DNA of 35,678 nucleotides from an uncultured Prevotellaceae bacterium (GCA_945921235.1 CAMEKH010000007.1:1-35678); one strand, 5' to 3'. Positions 18,063 to 25,922 are shown, numbered from the stretch's first letter. The notes: generated by a model not told the origin, from the sequence alone. Program-made: numbers and translations.

Positions 18063-18070
18063 CAAAGATA
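18063..18070 (-). promoter_or_regulatory. Possible -7 box for the PFOR gene
   Basis: On the minus strand TATCTTTG would give a leader of about 125-130 nt. No -33 TTG at good spacing is visible. The rest of the 275-bp spacer 17929-18203 shows nothing else I can support. Confidence 0.25.
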
Positions 18071-18203
18071 TTTTTGGTAATATATCTCGCACTATCATCA
18101 CTTTCTCGCTAAGAAACTTTTGCCCTTTCGCTATAAAACAAAGACGTAAGTTTCACGAAACCTTTTGCTCTATTTCACACCGATGAATTTCATTTCTAAT
18201 TCT

Positions 18204-19448
18204 CTATTCCTTCACCGACGGACCATAATAAAGGCGGGTTTCGTTCTCCCGGCGGAATATTCGGTCTGCTACTCTGTTGATATCTGAAGCCGTGAGATTT
18301 CGATAGTGCTCAAGTTCTTTATTGATATCAGATGCCTTGCCCAATAGCTCATGATAGCACAATTTCGATGCCATCTCAGCATAACTCACATTCTCGAAGC
18401 ACTCCTTCGACTCAAATTTATTGACGAATTTCTCTACTTCATATTGGCTCACACCTTCATCGACGAGAGTCTGCAACTCGGCTTCAACAATATCATTTGC
18501 TTCCTCAAAACTCACCCCATCGCACAAATGCCCGCGCACCACGAGCAATCCGGGGTCAATCGATCCCCATATCGATGCGTCAATATCGGTGAATGCATCG
18601 GTCTTCATCAGCACATTGCGAAAAAACCGAGCTGAATTGCCATTTGCAAGAATATCGCTTATGATGTCACTTGCATGATAGTCGGCATGCAAGCGTCCAC
18701 ACATCTTGTAAGCCTTCACTATGAGATTCTGCGGCGAGTCACGCCTCACGGCTACAAGTCGCTGCTCGGTTTGTGAGGGCTCAACGGGAAGATTCCTCGC
18801 CTTGATTTCCCTATATGGAATGTGCGACATCCACTTCTCACACAGTTCTACCGCATAATCAAACGCTATATTGCCCGACACGCACACTATGGCATTATTC
18901 GGAGCATAGTGACTATAGAAAAAATCGCGAACGGAATCCATTGTAACATTCTCTATGTCCTCTATCTTCTCCCCTACTACAGGCCATCGGTAGGGGTGCT
19001 TCCTGAATGCGGCAGCTCGCACTATGTGCGACACATCGCCGTAGGGTACGTTCAAGCAACGCTGCTTGAATTCTTCTATCACCACATTCTTCTGTGCTTC
19101 AAGGCTCTTCTGCGAAAAGGCAAGTCGGTTCATGCGGTCGCTCTCAAGCCAAAACGCCGTTTCTACATTGTGAGCCGGAATAATGTCGTAAAAGTTGGTC
19201 ACATCATCGCTTGTCCAGGCATTGCTCTCTCCGCCTGCCATCTGCAGTGGAGTGTCGAAATCGGGAATATGCTCCGAACCTCCGAACATAAGATGCTCGA
19301 ATAGATGTGCAAAGCCAGTCATTCCGGGTTCTTCGTCGCGCGCTCCTACATCATAAAGCAGATTCAACGCCACCATTCTCGTGGCGGCGTCGTGATAGTG
19401 CAACAAGCGCAATCCGTTAGCAAGGGTATGAGTATTTACCTCAATCAT
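18204..19448 (-). CDS. M16-family zinc protease, single-domain, no signal peptide
   Basis: A 414-residue M16 protein, about half the length of the exported one at 10988-13810. The inverted zinc motif is HLFEH (His48, Glu51, His52), with the third-ligand region in AQKNVVIEEFKQR. It begins directly with the domain (MIEVNTHTLANGLRLLHYHD), with no leader, so it is probably cytoplasmic, like the processing-peptidase-type M16B proteins. It lies 40 bp after the cyclophilin gene on the same strand, so it is probably the last gene of a three-gene operon. The substrate is unknown. Confidence 0.9.
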   Translation of the reverse strand: MIEVNTHTLANGLRLLHYHDAATRMVALNLLYDVGARDEEPGMTGFAHLFEHLMFGGSEHIPDFDTPLQMAGGESNAWTSDDVTNFYDIIPAHNVETAFWLESDRMNRLAFSQKSLEAQKNVVIEEFKQRCLNVPYGDVSHIVRAAAFRKHPYRWPVVGEKIEDIENVTMDSVRDFFYSHYAPNNAIVCVSGNIAFDYAVELCEKWMSHIPYREIKARNLPVEPSQTEQRLVAVRRDSPQNLIVKAYKMCGRLHADYHASDIISDILANGNSARFFRNVLMKTDAFTDIDASIWGSIDPGLLVVRGHLCDGVSFEEANDIVEAELQTLVDEGVSQYEVEKFVNKFESKECFENVSYAEMASKLCYHELLGKASDINKELEHYRNLTASDINRVADRIFRRENETRLYYGPSVKE

Positions 19449-19488
19449 CAGCGTTTTTTCCTAATACACTTATATGCAACTTATGGTA

Positions 19489-20376
19489 TTACTCCATTAT
19501 TTTCATCGAAATCACCTTCACATCGGTGGTAGGACGATCGGCATCTCCGGTTTCCACATTTTCTATCTTGTCGACCACGTCCATTCCTTTCACTACTTCG
19601 CCAAACACCGTGTACTGCCCATCGAGGTGCGGTGCCCCGCCAAGTGTGGAATAGGCTTCTACTTGTGCCTGCGTGAATTTCACAGGATTCTTTGCCACTT
19701 CCTGCTCGGTGAGTGCTATAAGCTCGTTTTGGAGCTTCATAACTCCGGCAGTATCACCTGCCATACGCATCTTCATAACATCTTTGCGATGTGGAGCGGC
19801 AAGCGACTCAAATACAGATTGCTTCTTCTGCTCATTCATGCGCTCTTCCATCATTTGCAGCGTGCCCTCGGTGAATCGACGCCCGGTGACAATGTAGAAT
19901 TGCGAACCCGACGAACGACGCTCGGGATTCACATTGTCGCCGGTGCGGGCGGCAGCAAGTGCTCCGCGCTTATGGAAGAATTGCGGATACACGATTTCCG
20001 CCTCAATCGTATAACCCGGGTCACCGGTGCCGAGCCGCTGTCCGGCAGTGGCATTCTTCGACTTCGGGTCGCCGGTTTGAATCATAAAATCCTTTATCAC
20101 ACGGTGAAAAAGCACGCCATCGTAGTAGCCCTCTTTCACTAATTTCACCATGTTGTCGCGATGCTTGGGCGTTTCATCATAAAGTTCTATCACTATTTCG
20201 CCAAGCGACGTATTCATAAGCACTTTTGTGCGATTTTCAGCTTTTGCATTCATTGAATTGTCATTATTCTGTTGTTCCACATTAGTAGTGTCGCCTTCAC
20301 GTTCTCTTCCTCCAGCCGAGCCGCACGAAGCCACGGCAAGCACCGACACCACAAATATTAATAGAGCCTTTTTCAT
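19489..20376 (-). CDS. Lipoprotein peptidyl-prolyl cis-trans isomerase, cyclophilin type
   Basis: This protein speeds proline isomerisation during folding of exported proteins. From ATG 20376 it has a lipoprotein signal with lipobox AVASC (Cys18), followed by an Asn/Gln-rich linker. The cyclophilin core includes FHRVIKDFMIQTGDP (catalytic Arg), GSQFYIVTGR and LDGQYTVFGEVV. About 80 residues are inserted between the last two segments (RFTEGTLQMM to YSTLGGAP), rich in charged helix. This insertion makes it longer than a standard cyclophilin. The usual Trp before LDG is His here. An upstream ATG at 20382 (MIMKK) is possible. It is the middle gene of the operon, and the next gene starts 40 bp on. 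Confidence 0.9.
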   Translation of the reverse strand: MKKALLIFVVSVLAVASCGSAGGREREGDTTNVEQQNNDNSMNAKAENRTKVLMNTSLGEIVIELYDETPKHRDNMVKLVKEGYYDGVLFHRVIKDFMIQTGDPKSKNATAGQRLGTGDPGYTIEAEIVYPQFFHKRGALAAARTGDNVNPERRSSGSQFYIVTGRRFTEGTLQMMEERMNEQKKQSVFESLAAPHRKDVMKMRMAGDTAGVMKLQNELIALTEQEVAKNPVKFTQAQVEAYSTLGGAPHLDGQYTVFGEVVKGMDVVDKIENVETGDADRPTTDVKVISMKIME

Positions 20377-20408
20377 AATCATTCACCGATTTTCAGCATC
20401 TTTATCCA

Positions 20409-20786
20409 TTATATTCCCATAGCAGGATAAAGGCGCTTGTAGATGCGCCTGAAATTATCATCACTCGCACTGAGTTCTTCGGCATGTTCTTTGTAGTCGG
20501 CACCCCACAATGCTGCTATCAGGTCGGGAAGATAGCAACGCTCACGGTCCTTGTCGATTGCGGCTTTCACCAAAGTATCAATCGAATCGGCATACTTCTC
20601 GGCATCAATAGCATGCAGATATCTTGCCGTGCTCGCCACAAATTGCCCCGTGCTGTCAACGTTTATCATATTTTGCACCAATTCGGGCATAATTTCATCA
20701 ACATTATCTATATTGTTGGCTATATACTCATAGGTCAACAACCCGTTGGAATCTCTGCTTAGTTTCTTTTTCAAGTCTTCGTTCAT
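20409..20786 (-). CDS. Small helical hypothetical protein
   Basis: A 125-residue soluble protein that I do not recognise. I chose the ATG at 20786 (MNEDLKKKLSRDSN) because further upstream the frame crosses the divergent promoter region and the start of the opposite gene and looks non-coding. The sequence is acidic and helix-rich (YEYIANNIDNVDEIMPEL, YLHAIDAEKYADSIDTLVKA). It has no signal peptide and no Cys or His metal motif. It ends 32 bp before the cyclophilin gene and is probably the first gene of that operon. Confidence 0.65.
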   Translation of the reverse strand: MNEDLKKKLSRDSNGLLTYEYIANNIDNVDEIMPELVQNMINVDSTGQFVASTARYLHAIDAEKYADSIDTLVKAAIDKDRERCYLPDLIAALWGADYKEHAEELSASDDNFRRIYKRLYPAMGI

Positions 20787-20830
20787 CGCATGTAATTTAT
20801 GTGAATGAAATCTTTTTTCAAAATGATTGG

Positions 20831-20838
20831 CAAATATA
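20831..20838 (-). promoter_or_regulatory. -7 box for the hypothetical-cyclophilin-M16 operon
   Basis: On the minus strand TATATTTG lies 44 bp before the start at 20786. No clear -33 box is seen. It is divergent to the promoter at 20860-20890. Confidence 0.4.
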
Positions 20839-20859
20839 CAATTTTTTGCCCAAACATTA

Positions 20860-20890
20860 TTGCTATTGCCAACAATCTTTAGTATATTTG
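20860..20890 (+). promoter_or_regulatory. Promoter of the cytidylate kinase-like gene
   Basis: TTG (20860-20862), 20 bp, then TATATTTG (20883-20890) gives a full -33/-7 pair. The leader would be about 38 nt to ATG 20935. Confidence 0.65.
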
Positions 20891-20934
20891 GAAATAATTT
20901 TTTCGACAAAACTATTTTCAGACACCCCATATAT

Positions 20935-21576
20935 ATGGAATCGCATAATATTAATTTTGTTATCACCATCGGCCGCCAATATGGTAGCGGTGGCAGGGAA
21001 ATCGGGCGACTCGTTGCCGATGCTCTCAATGTGAAATACTACGACAAGGAGCTTCTCACCGAGGCTGCCAAGGCTTCGGGCGTGAAACCTGAAATTTTCG
21101 AAGCTGCCGATGAACGCTCGCCCTCGTTCTTTTCCAATCTGTGGTCGTTCAATCTCGGACTAAATTCCGGCTCTTTCTTCATTGGCAATTCTCCGGTCTC
21201 CGATGAAAGGATTTACGCCGCTCAGAGTGCCGTGATGAAGGAGCTTGCCGGTCGCTCATCGTGCGTTATTGTGGGACGCAGTGCCGACTATGTGCTACGC
21301 AATCACCCCGGACTGATTAGTGTGTTCATTCACTCCTCCATCGAGAAGAGAATATTGAGGATTATGAACCGAACCGACATCGACTCGGCTGAAAAGGCTC
21401 GGGAAACAGCGGATAAAAAGGATAAGATTCGTGCAAGCTACTACAATTTCTACACCGACAAGACTTGGGGTGATGCAGCTTCCTACGATTTGTCGATTGA
21501 CTCTTCCAAGTTGTCGACCGACACCGTGGCTCGCATAATAGTTGATTACGTCAAGGCTCGCATTGCGACGATGTAA
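20935..21576 (+). CDS. Cytidylate kinase-like family protein
   Basis: A 213-residue P-loop protein of the cytidylate-kinase-like family (AAA_26 type). The nucleotide-binding loop is ITIGRQYGSGGREIG near residues 10-24. VKYYDKELLTEAAKASG follows, typical of the family, then CVIVGRSADYVL and a lid-like ISVFIHSSIEKRILRIM. It may phosphorylate a nucleoside monophosphate, but this family is distinct from true Cmk and its substrate is not established to my knowledge. The ATG at 20935 is chosen because the upstream in-frame codons cross the promoter. Its 3' end overlaps the convergent AlbA-like gene by 26 bp. Confidence 0.82.
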   Translation: MESHNINFVITIGRQYGSGGREIGRLVADALNVKYYDKELLTEAAKASGVKPEIFEAADERSPSFFSNLWSFNLGLNSGSFFIGNSPVSDERIYAAQSAVMKELAGRSSCVIVGRSADYVLRNHPGLISVFIHSSIEKRILRIMNRTDIDSAEKARETADKKDKIRASYYNFYTDKTWGDAASYDLSIDSSKLSTDTVARIIVDYVKARIATM

Positions 21577-22240
21577 TCAGGCACTGCCCGTTATTGTATT
21601 TCAGCTTCAGCACACCCGTAGCACACAAATTCACCACCGACTCCTCGGCTGTAGCTTTGGTGATATGTGCCAATTTCATGTATTCGTGCAAAGTGATAGA
21701 ACCATTTGCGTCGATATATGCTATCAGTGTGCGCTCGCTCTCGGTCATAGCAAACGAAGTTGGCGTTTCACAGCCTGAGCGCCTCCATATCTTCACATGT
21801 AGCGCACTTGCCAGCACATTTTCATCAGCCACACGATAGTAGGCTCGCCAATGCTTGGCATCGTCCTGCGCCATTACCGGTGGAGTTTCGCTCTTCTGAA
21901 TGTCGACTTTCAGCACAGCTTTCCCCTCCACACGATACACCGTGCACTTCACCTGCTGCGATGGGCGGCAATACATCTCGGCGGCTTGCTCTACCATGTA
22001 TATTTCCTCCTCGCTGCTTATCCCGGCTATCTTGCCATTATCTTTCACACCCACAAGTAAATGCCCGCCTTCGTTATTGGCAAATGCCGATATGCTTCGA
22101 GCTATTTTCCTTGCATCGGAAATCTGAAATTTGAAATCCTGATGAACGTGTTCACCCTCTTCAATCAAATTTTGCAAGTAGTGCCGACTTCTTAATTCCT
22201 TAAGTTGCTGCGATTCTCCCATCTTCAATTGACTTTCCAA
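21551..22240 (-). CDS. AlbA/Schlafen-like domain protein with C-terminal helical part
   Basis: A 229-residue protein. The N-terminal half carries the AlbA_2 (Schlafen AlbA-like) signature FKFQISDARKIARSISAFAN and NEGGHLLVGVKDNGKIAG. These domains are found in putative nucleic-acid-binding or ATP-binding regulators. The C-terminal part (about 165-229) looks like a winged helix (MTESERTLIAYID, ITLHEYMKLAHITKATAEES). This layout would fit a DNA-binding regulator, but that is inference. A start at 22222 (MGESQQ) is also possible. It lies 34 bp after the SGNH gene on the same strand, and its 3' end overlaps the convergent kinase gene. Confidence 0.75.
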   Translation of the reverse strand: MESQLKMGESQQLKELRSRHYLQNLIEEGEHVHQDFKFQISDARKIARSISAFANNEGGHLLVGVKDNGKIAGISSEEEIYMVEQAAEMYCRPSQQVKCTVYRVEGKAVLKVDIQKSETPPVMAQDDAKHWRAYYRVADENVLASALHVKIWRRSGCETPTSFAMTESERTLIAYIDANGSITLHEYMKLAHITKATAEESVVNLCATGVLKLKYNNGQCLITSSQCEP

Positions 22241-22274
22241 TATCTAATCAATACATTCCCCCATGACGCCGTCT

Positions 22275-23390
22275 TTATTCAATAAGCGGCTTTAATACCG
22301 GTATCAAGCGGTCGGCATAATGGCGAAAACCAAGGTCGGTGAGGTGAATACCATCGACGGTTCCCTCATGGTCGGGACCATCGAGGTCTTCACACGTCAC
22401 ATAGTATATATTGCGAGGATTATCCTTGCGCAGTAGCTCATAATTCTTGCGGAATGCCTCATTTTTCTCCGGCAGATAACCGGCAAAGAAGGAATCGAAG
22501 CGCGAGTAGGGATACAGCGGTCCTTCAACCATCACTATAGGCACCTCAGGGCGCATAGTGCGCAGAATTTTCACGAAATTATACGTCAACGTGTCGCACA
22601 TCATCTTTGTGCAATTGGGCACCGGGTCAATGACAAACGCACTCACCCCGGGGATAGTAGCCATGGCTCGAGCCATGCAATAATCCATCTTTCCCTCACC
22701 GCTTATGCCGATGTTCACACACTCGCAATTCAGCTCGCGCTGTATGATGCTCGTCGACACCATTCCGGTGCGCGAGGCGCACCCACCCTGCATTATGCTT
22801 GTCCCATAGAAAACAATCTTCCTCGAAGCTCGAGGATTATCGACACGAGGCTTTGAAATCTCGGCATCGGCGTCAACTCCCACTTCAAGCCAATTGATGC
22901 CATCGTAGAGCGGCAGATAAATCATATATTCGCGCATATCGCCGGCAAGATTCTCTACATACACTTTCGATTGTATTGAATCCGACTTCGAGGGGCGGTT
23001 TGTATTGACATATTGCCACACTCCATCGTCACTGAGGCGATAGAGGTCGGTTCCCTTAAGCCCTGTATCGGCCATGTGTGCCATGTGTGTGTTCCAAAGC
23101 AGATTGTAGCGCACTCCCACGCGTGTGGAATTGGTAGCAAAGCGCACAGCTATTCCGCTGCTACAACGCGAACGCTCCCACAAGTCGTGCCGCACGCTAT
23201 CCTTCAGATATGCGGGAATACGTGTATATGGCGTGAGCGAATTGTCAAACCCCTTGTTTATCAATTTCAATTCAAGTGCATTGACGTATTTCATGGGCTT
23301 TACTTCCTTATCGGCTGATATGGCTGCAAACGATGTGCACAATGCGGCTAAAGCCACAGCAATCGACTTAATCATAGAGAATGTTTTCAT
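22275..23390 (-). CDS. Exported SGNH/GDSL hydrolase with GxDLY-type N-terminal domain
   Basis: A 371-residue exported esterase-like protein. The signal peptide runs to about AAISA. An N-terminal beta-rich domain includes KGTDLYRL, the GxDLY motif that marks this SGNH subfamily. The hydrolase domain follows: VFYGTSIMQGG with nucleophile Ser198, a Gly block in NIGISGEG, an Asp/Asn block in IDPVPNC, and the Asp-x-x-His pair DGIHL (Asp346, His349). Members hydrolyse esters, often acetyl groups on glycans. The substrate here cannot be told. It starts 18 bp after the OmpA-like lipoprotein gene and is probably in an operon with it. Confidence 0.88.
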   Translation of the reverse strand: MKTFSMIKSIAVALAALCTSFAAISADKEVKPMKYVNALELKLINKGFDNSLTPYTRIPAYLKDSVRHDLWERSRCSSGIAVRFATNSTRVGVRYNLLWNTHMAHMADTGLKGTDLYRLSDDGVWQYVNTNRPSKSDSIQSKVYVENLAGDMREYMIYLPLYDGINWLEVGVDADAEISKPRVDNPRASRKIVFYGTSIMQGGCASRTGMVSTSIIQRELNCECVNIGISGEGKMDYCMARAMATIPGVSAFVIDPVPNCTKMMCDTLTYNFVKILRTMRPEVPIVMVEGPLYPYSRFDSFFAGYLPEKNEAFRKNYELLRKDNPRNIYYVTCEDLDGPDHEGTVDGIHLTDLGFRHYADRLIPVLKPLIE

Positions 23391-23408
23391 TGTTTTATAG
23401 TGTAATTA

Positions 23409-24089
23409 TTATTTATCGGTATTAATAATGTAAACTTCCACACACCTGTTTTTTGCACGACCATCGAAAGTGGAATTATCGGCAATTGGATACTCACTGC
23501 CAAGTCCTACCGCTGAAATCAGCTTTGCATTGAAACCTATAGCTTGAAAATACTCTGCCACCACATCGGCTCGCTCCTGCGACAGCTCCATGCTGTAGTC
23601 GCGGCTCTCTGTATCGTCGGTGCTTCCATAAATCACTATTCCGGCAAAAGGAGTTTTATTGAGAAGTGCCGTGATTTTCAATATCTGCTTGCACGCTGCC
23701 CCATTTAGTTCGCAACTGCGCGAATCGAATAGTATGGAATTATCTTCTGAAACTTTCGTGTAGTAAAGTCCTGTGGAATCGTCGAAATAGGTGTTATCAT
23801 CATTTGCCAATTCTGCCACTGCCGCACGCTGAGCCGCCTTTGCCTCTTTCTCATCTTTCTCTGCTCCGGCAGAAGCACCTGCCACACCTCCAACCATCAT
23901 TCCGAGATTTGCGCCCACATCGGCACCATAGTCACCTCCGACCAATGCGCCAAGTCCGGCTCCAAGCACTGTGCCTCCCACCGAACCGGCTATAAACCCT
24001 TTGGACGTATTGCTCATCGAATCGCACGACGTCATAGCCAATGAACATGCCATAGCCAGCACTACGGCGGTATTAACACACTTTCTCAT
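23409..24089 (-). CDS. OmpA-family lipoprotein with glycine zipper (divergent copy)
   Basis: A 226-residue lipoprotein: lipobox MTSC (Cys22), a Gly/Ala-rich zipper (about 30-75) that may insert in or span a membrane, and a C-terminal OmpA-like peptidoglycan-binding domain. The domain diverges from consensus. GHTD is GSTD and NRRVE is NRCVE, while the Asp and the Arg of LSQERA that usually contact diaminopimelate are retained. It shares its layout with the next upstream gene (24354-25040), so the two look like an old duplication. It has its own TTG-N20-TAATTTTG promoter and leads into the SGNH and AlbA-like genes. Confidence 0.87.
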   Translation of the reverse strand: MRKCVNTAVVLAMACSLAMTSCDSMSNTSKGFIAGSVGGTVLGAGLGALVGGDYGADVGANLGMMVGGVAGASAGAEKDEKEAKAAQRAAVAELANDDNTYFDDSTGLYYTKVSEDNSILFDSRSCELNGAACKQILKITALLNKTPFAGIVIYGSTDDTESRDYSMELSQERADVVAEYFQAIGFNAKLISAVGLGSEYPIADNSTFDGRAKNRCVEVYIINTDK

Positions 24090-24115
24090 ATCTTTCTCAA
24101 ATTAATACGTTATGA

Positions 24116-24146
24116 CAAAATTAATGATAAAATCAATATTTGGCAA
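24116..24146 (-). promoter_or_regulatory. Promoter of the OmpA-SGNH-AlbA operon
   Basis: Read on the minus strand, TTG (24146-24144) is followed after 20 bp by TAATTTTG (24123-24116), 26 bp before the start codon at 24089. Confidence 0.65.
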
Positions 24147-24206
24147 AATCTACATATTAAAAACAGACAAGCAGTGTCAAAAACTCTTTACTTTGTTCTA
24201 CCTTAT

Positions 24207-24223
24207 TTAGAGCGCGTTCCTTA
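24207..24223. repeat. 17-bp exact repeat, copy 2
   Basis: TTAGAGCGCGTTCCTTA is identical to 8422-8438 and in the same orientation. This copy lies in the spacer between the two OmpA genes, just upstream of the promoter at 24116-24146. Confidence 0.6.
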
Positions 24224-24252
24224 TCTGTATTTTGCGAGTGCTGATAGCAAAT

Positions 24253-24293
24253 GAGATGGTGTATTAAAAATCATGTTTTTTAACACACCATCT
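24253..24293 (-). terminator. Long hairpin after the second OmpA gene
   Basis: A stem of about 18 bp (24253-24270 with 24275-24293, nearly perfect) lies 60 bp downstream of the stop at 24354 on the minus strand. Its inner part is A/T-rich, but no T run follows on the minus strand, so it may act as an mRNA end or processing structure and not as a classic terminator. Confidence 0.55.
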
Positions 24294-24353
24294 CCATTAT
24301 TTCGCCCCGAGGTTCATTCTCGAGGATTCAATGATTTTTCTCAATTAGTTATC

Positions 24354-25040
24354 TTATTTCAAAGTGCCATTTTCGGCATCCTGCACCATCTGGGCATTAG
24401 CTGTAATGTAGATTTCCACACGGCGGTTCTGTGCACGTCCCTCCGGTGTGTCGTTTGAAGCTATCGGGCAATCATAAGCCAATCCGTTGGTAGTCATACG
24501 TGCCGATGGAACGCCCTTGCCTATGAGGTAGTTTGCCACTGCCTGAGCACGCTCTTTAGAGAGTTTCTCATTGATTGCACGGCTACCGGTGCTGTCGGTA
24601 TGACCATTGATTGTTACATCAGTTTGAGGATTCTCAAGCAAAGAAGTAGCAAAATCATTTAGAGCATTCTGCGAAGCAGTGCTCAGATTGCTCTTCCCGG
24701 TCTTGAAAAGAATACCCTCATCGAAAGTCACTTTGATGGCTTGAAGATTGTTTTGGTCGGTCACGGTTTCCACCTTCGCACCTTCAATTTGAGCAAGTTG
24801 CTGCTTCTGCTTGTCCATCTTGCGGCCAATGAGCGTTCCGGCTCCGGCTCCCACAGCGGTTCCTATGGCAGCACCTATAGCGGCACCTTTGCCTCCACCG
24901 AATATTGCTCCAAGTCCTGCTCCGGCAGCTGCACCGCTTCCGGCACCAATCAGGGCACCTTTACCTGTGTTATTCATGTTACAACCTGTAGAACCGAGCA
25001 ACAATACTCCGCTCAGCATAACGCATAAAATCTTTTTCAT
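24354..25040 (-). CDS. OmpA-family lipoprotein with glycine zipper (canonical copy)
   Basis: A 228-residue lipoprotein: signal and lipobox GSTGC (Cys20), then a long Gly-zipper (GKGALIGAGSGAAAGAG, through about residue 75), a short charged linker and an OmpA-like C-terminal domain. That domain has NGHTDSTGSRAINEKLSKER and NRRVEIYI, the full peptidoglycan-binding pattern. It probably tethers the outer membrane to the cell wall. The ATG at 25040 (MKKILC) is chosen because the 21 codons before it overlap the promoter and are unlike a signal peptide. It has its own promoter and a downstream hairpin, so it is likely a single transcript. Confidence 0.9.
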   Translation of the reverse strand: MKKILCVMLSGVLLLGSTGCNMNNTGKGALIGAGSGAAAGAGLGAIFGGGKGAAIGAAIGTAVGAGAGTLIGRKMDKQKQQLAQIEGAKVETVTDQNNLQAIKVTFDEGILFKTGKSNLSTASQNALNDFATSLLENPQTDVTINGHTDSTGSRAINEKLSKERAQAVANYLIGKGVPSARMTTNGLAYDCPIASNDTPEGRAQNRRVEIYITANAQMVQDAENGTLK

Positions 25041-25092
25041 CTTTTTTCTTCGTGTTTTTTGTGTTGTTAACTTAAATATTTCTTTGCAAGTG

Positions 25093-25122
25093 CAAAAATA
25101 CAATTTTCTGCGTTTTTCTCAA
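25093..25122 (-). promoter_or_regulatory. Promoter of the canonical OmpA lipoprotein gene
   Basis: On the minus strand TTG (25122-25120), 19 bp, then TATTTTTG (25100-25093). The leader is about 45 nt to the start at 25040. Confidence 0.6.
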
Positions 25123-25129
25123 AATAATT

Positions 25130-25855
25130 TTAATTTACCGGCACAATAGTCCAATAAAGCGGCATCATGCGGCTACAATCATCGTCATTTTGCCATTTTT
25201 TAGGAATTACAACAATCTTATCCTCATTTTTGTTCAGCCATGCTCCCCACCAGCTCTGATAAGTATTGCACAGTATGTTGTGGCTTGCGTGGCTCAATGC
25301 CGCAAATATTAATCGATGTTGCCGCGTAGGCAAGCTCACCCACTCCACTTCGGCATCGGCAAATTGCAGATAGCGACGTGCCGTGCGCTCATCGTCGGTC
25401 ACCACCACAAATCGGGGATTCTCAAGCCACGTCCGCATTCCCGCAATAGCCCAATTATAGTAATCGGGCGTACATGTGCACGATTTTTTTGTTGGCGACT
25501 GCACATGCACTGCCACCGTATCTCGCCGACTTAGTTTTTCTATCAATGATGCATACTCATCGGGGAGCAAATCGCTGTTTATTGCAAAATATTCATGCAC
25601 GCTATTTCCAAGTGATTCCACGCAGGAATAATTTCTCCACTCGTGTGGCTTTACTTCATCACATCGCTTGCCAAGAATGCGGTCCACAAATCTACTTCTC
25701 CGCTCAACACACTCGGGCAAAGCAGGGAAAATTTCTTTCAATGCATCGTTATGCGATACTACACCCACAATATCATCGCCCGTGCGATGTGCTAAAGCGT
25801 AGGCATATCGCATCATCTGCTCCCCCAAATCGCCCGAAAGTTCTATCCACCTCAT
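25130..25855 (-). CDS. GT11-like (alpha-1,2-fucosyltransferase family) protein, divergent
   Basis: A 241-residue protein that follows the GT11 pattern from end to end: LGEQMMRYAYAL (family G-L-G-N-Q-M-F-x-Y-A), CTPDYYNWAI, VVTDDERTARRYL, and SHASHNILCNTYQSWWGAWLN followed by VIPKKW. The hallmark HxRRGDY motif, which binds GDP-fucose, is not kept: residues 117-123 read HVQSPTK. It is also shorter than the usual 280-300 residues. It may use another donor, or be inactive. No signal peptide is visible. It sits upstream of the OmpA gene on the same strand, and no other surface-sugar gene is nearby. Confidence 0.75.
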   Translation of the reverse strand: MRWIELSGDLGEQMMRYAYALAHRTGDDIVGVVSHNDALKEIFPALPECVERRSRFVDRILGKRCDEVKPHEWRNYSCVESLGNSVHEYFAINSDLLPDEYASLIEKLSRRDTVAVHVQSPTKKSCTCTPDYYNWAIAGMRTWLENPRFVVVTDDERTARRYLQFADAEVEWVSLPTRQHRLIFAALSHASHNILCNTYQSWWGAWLNKNEDKIVVIPKKWQNDDDCSRMMPLYWTIVPVN

Positions 25856-25892
25856 TATTCCTTTACCTTATTTCTTTATTTATTTATAACTA

Positions 25893-25900
25893 CAAAAATA
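25893..25900 (-). promoter_or_regulatory. -7 box for the GT11-like gene
   Basis: On the minus strand TATTTTTG lies 38 bp before the start at 25855. There is no -33 TTG at normal spacing. Confidence 0.3.
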
Positions 25901-25922
25901 CCGTTTTTTGAGAATTATTCCG

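Noticed and set aside
19474-20142. A 222-codon + strand open frame
   Set aside because: It is fully antisense to the cyclophilin gene, with a composition rich in His, Cys and Leu, as expected of a shadow frame.
20787-21029. An 81-residue N-terminal extension of the small hypothetical protein
   Set aside because: It would run through the divergent promoter region and the first codons of the kinase-like gene. The start at 20786 fits the context.
24301-24335. A short CGAG...CTCG pairing near the second OmpA gene end
   Set aside because: There are only four firm pairs, beside the much stronger hairpin at 24253-24293.
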